In this document: positions 19,990-21,514 of the stretch, one piece after another
How positions within the stretch are numbered: position 1 is the first letter of the stretch
Layout of the letters: each line of letters begins with the position of its first letter
From: CAZTVF01 sp964616985
GTDB taxonomy: Bacteria > Planctomycetota > Phycisphaerae > SM23-33
Reading direction: 5' to 3'
DNA: 21,514 bases
Assembly (NCBI GenBank): GCA_964616985.1
Contig: CAZTVF010000091.1
Span: 1 to 21,514, forward strand
The notes under the pieces: model-generated
The model's input: the letters and a program-made list of their open reading frames with translations, nothing else
What the model was told of the DNA's origin: nothing
Databases searched by the model: none
Program-made: the position numbers and the translations under genes

Positions 19990-21514
19990 CTACTTCTTCT
20001 TCATGGCCGCGGCCACCAGCCCGACAAACATGGGGCTGGGGCGCAGCGGGCGAGAGGTCAGGCACGGGTGCGCCTGCGTCCCGATGAAGTACGGATGCAC
20101 GCTGCGGGGCAGCTCCAGGATCTGCATGATCGGGTGCGTGGGGTGGCGGCCCGAGAACACCATGCCCGCCTTCTCCAGCGTCTCGATGTAGCGGGGATCG
20201 ACTTCATAGCGGTGGCGGAACCGCATGCGGATCCGCTTGGCCTTCTCGAACAGCTCGCTGGCAAGCGTCTCCGGCGCAACGTCCACGTCCTGCCCGCCCA
20301 GCCGCATGTTGCCGCCGAGGCCCTCGATCCGCTTCTGCTCGGGAAGGATGTCGATGACCGGGTGCTCGCAGTCGGGATGGATCTCGCTGCTGTCGGCGCC
20401 CTTGAGGCCGCACACGTTGCGGGCGTATTCAATCACCGCCATCTGGAACCCGAAGCAGATACCCAGGTACGGCAGCTTGTTTTCGCGGGCGTGGCGGATG
20501 CACGCGATCTTGCCGGCCGTGCCGCGCGAGCCGAACCCGCCGGGCACGATGATCGCGCCGCAGTCGGCCATCGCCGCCCCGGCCGTCGCGTCGGTCAGGT
20601 CGGTCGTGTCGATCCACTTCACGTTCACGCGCACGTCGTTGGCGGCGGCGGCGTGTTCCAGGGCCTTGATGATGCTGGCGTAGCTGTCGCGCAGGGCCGT
20701 GTATTTGCCGGTGATGCCCACCGTGACCGAGCCCTGCCCGTCGTTGATCCGCTGGGTGAAGCGCGACCACTGCACCGCCGCCCGCGAATCCATGGCCGAA
20801 TTCACCTTGCCGCCCAGACGCAGCAGTTGCACGACCTCGTTGTCCAGGCCGTTCTCACGCATGATCTCCGGCAGGAGATAGATGCTCGGCAGGTCGTGCA
20901 TCGAGAACACGCGGTTGACGGGCACGTTGGTGTAAACGGAAATCTTCTGCCGCACCTTGTCGTTGACGGGCTGCTCGGCCCGGCAGGCGATGATGCTGGG
21001 CATGATGCCGTATTCCATGATCCGCTTCATGCCCAGCTGGGCGGCCTTGGACTTCTGCTCGCCCAGGGCCACCGGGGCCATGATGTACGTCAGGGCGACG
21101 AAGATGACCGCGCCCTCGCCCTCCTCGTAGCTCAGCTCGCGCAGGGCCTCGATGTAGAACGAGTTCTCCAGGTCGCCCACCGTGCCGCCGACCTCGACAA
21201 AGACCACGTCGGCATTGGTCTTGACGGCCAGCTCGCGGAGGCGGAGCTTCACCTCGCCCGTCACGTGCGGAATCATCTGCACGTCGCGGCCGAGATAGCT
21301 GCCGGCCCGTTCCTTGGTCAAGACCGAGGAGAAGATCTGGCCGCTGGTGGCGAAGTTGGCGCGCGACAGGTCCTGGTCGAGCATTCGCTCGTAGGTGCCC
21401 AGGTCCATGTCGGTTTCCATGCCGTCATCGAGGACGAACACTTCGCCGTGCCGGAACGGATTGAGCGTTCCGGAGTCGATGTTGAGGTAGCCCTCGAGCT
21501 TGATCGGCGAGACA
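19990..21514 (-). CDS. pyrG: CTP synthase, N-terminus cut by right window edge
   Basis: Makes CTP from UTP, ATP and glutamine; cytoplasmic. 507 full codons remain, and the first 35-45 residues (the P-loop) are missing. The amidoligase part shows YLNIDSGTLNPFRHGEVFVL, DDGMETDMDLGTYER, VEVGGTVGDLEN and the MHDLPSIYLLPE region. The class I glutaminase domain has PGGFGSRGTAGK and the nucleophile Cys in LGICFGFQ. The C-terminal motif usually read as HPE reads AHPCLTSRP, so the triad His is kept but the triad Glu is replaced by Cys (codon 20064-20062). The frame is intact and the rest of the domain normal. The gene ends in three lysines. Family assignment is certain; whether glutamine is used efficiently is open. 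Confidence 0.96.
   Translation of the reverse strand, partial: VSPIKLEGYLNIDSGTLNPFRHGEVFVLDDGMETDMDLGTYERMLDQDLSRANFATSGQIFSSVLTKERAGSYLGRDVQMIPHVTGEVKLRLRELAVKTNADVVFVEVGGTVGDLENSFYIEALRELSYEEGEGAVIFVALTYIMAPVALGEQKSKAAQLGMKRIMEYGIMPSIIACRAEQPVNDKVRQKISVYTNVPVNRVFSMHDLPSIYLLPEIMRENGLDNEVVQLLRLGGKVNSAMDSRAAVQWSRFTQRINDGQGSVTVGITGKYTALRDSYASIIKALEHAAAANDVRVNVKWIDTTDLTDATAGAAMADCGAIIVPGGFGSRGTAGKIACIRHARENKLPYLGICFGFQMAVIEYARNVCGLKGADSSEIHPDCEHPVIDILPEQKRIEGLGGNMRLGGQDVDVAPETLASELFEKAKRIRMRFRHRYEVDPRYIETLEKAGMVFSGRHPTHPIMQILELPRSVHPYFIGTQAHPCLTSRPLRPSPMFVGLVAAAMKKK

Overview
The window reads as a 21.5 kb stretch of a GC-rich bacterial chromosome, most likely an uncultured member of the Planctomycetota (Phycisphaerae-like). 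The pointers are a bacterial bS21 gene, a PEP-CTERM anchored exported protein, a formylglycine sulfatase beside glycoside hydrolases, a DUF1844 protein, and several families of short palindromic intergenic repeats. A run of exactly ten Ns (10726-10735) marks a scaffold join, so this is probably a metagenome-assembled or draft genome. The taxonomic call is inference from gene content.

Layout, left to right. On the minus strand, rpsU (bS21) is followed by the 5' two fifths or so of a membrane pyrophosphatase gene (hppA) that runs off the left edge. A hairpin-rich gene-free stretch (1292-1851) separates this from a plus-strand run: an exported FlgT-N-like protein, a composite palindromic repeat element, a hotdog acyl-CoA thioesterase and a small single-span membrane protein. 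Positions 4299-9473 hold a tight five-gene minus-strand operon: GT-C glycosyltransferase, glutamate racemase murI, HEAT-repeat envelope protein, zinc-dependent alcohol dehydrogenase, and PgeF/YfiH laccase-domain protein. Two of its junctions overlap (ATGA and TGATG). MurI and the PgeF family both act on peptidoglycan precursor quality or supply, so an envelope theme is likely.

An intergenic block with tandem palindromes (9474-9840) carries back-to-back promoters. These predict leaderless or near-leaderless transcripts for the glycosyltransferase operon (minus) and a SAM methyltransferase (plus). The methyltransferase tail runs into the N gap. Next come a minus-strand pair, GH36/GH27-type alpha-galactosidase then MagIII-like DNA glycosylase, separated by one base, and a divergently transcribed small protein with its own sigma70-type promoter. 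The minus strand continues with a six-hairpin glycosidase, a DUF1844 protein, a sulfatase without signal peptide, and a PEP-CTERM trypsin-like protein. A plus-strand DUF2007 membrane protein follows, and then a CTP synthase (pyrG) that is cut by the right edge.

The sequence shows no CRISPR array, transposase, phage gene, rRNA or convincing tRNA. The points most worth a second look are the CTP synthase, whose glutaminase triad glutamate is replaced by cysteine; the leaderless divergent promoter pair; and the repeat elements (138 bp composite palindrome at 3040-3177, 27-bp perfect inverted repeat at 18232-18296 with relatives at 1719 and 15853). I did not find a clear new multi-gene system; the novelty here is mostly in the intergenic elements and in unusual residues of known enzymes.
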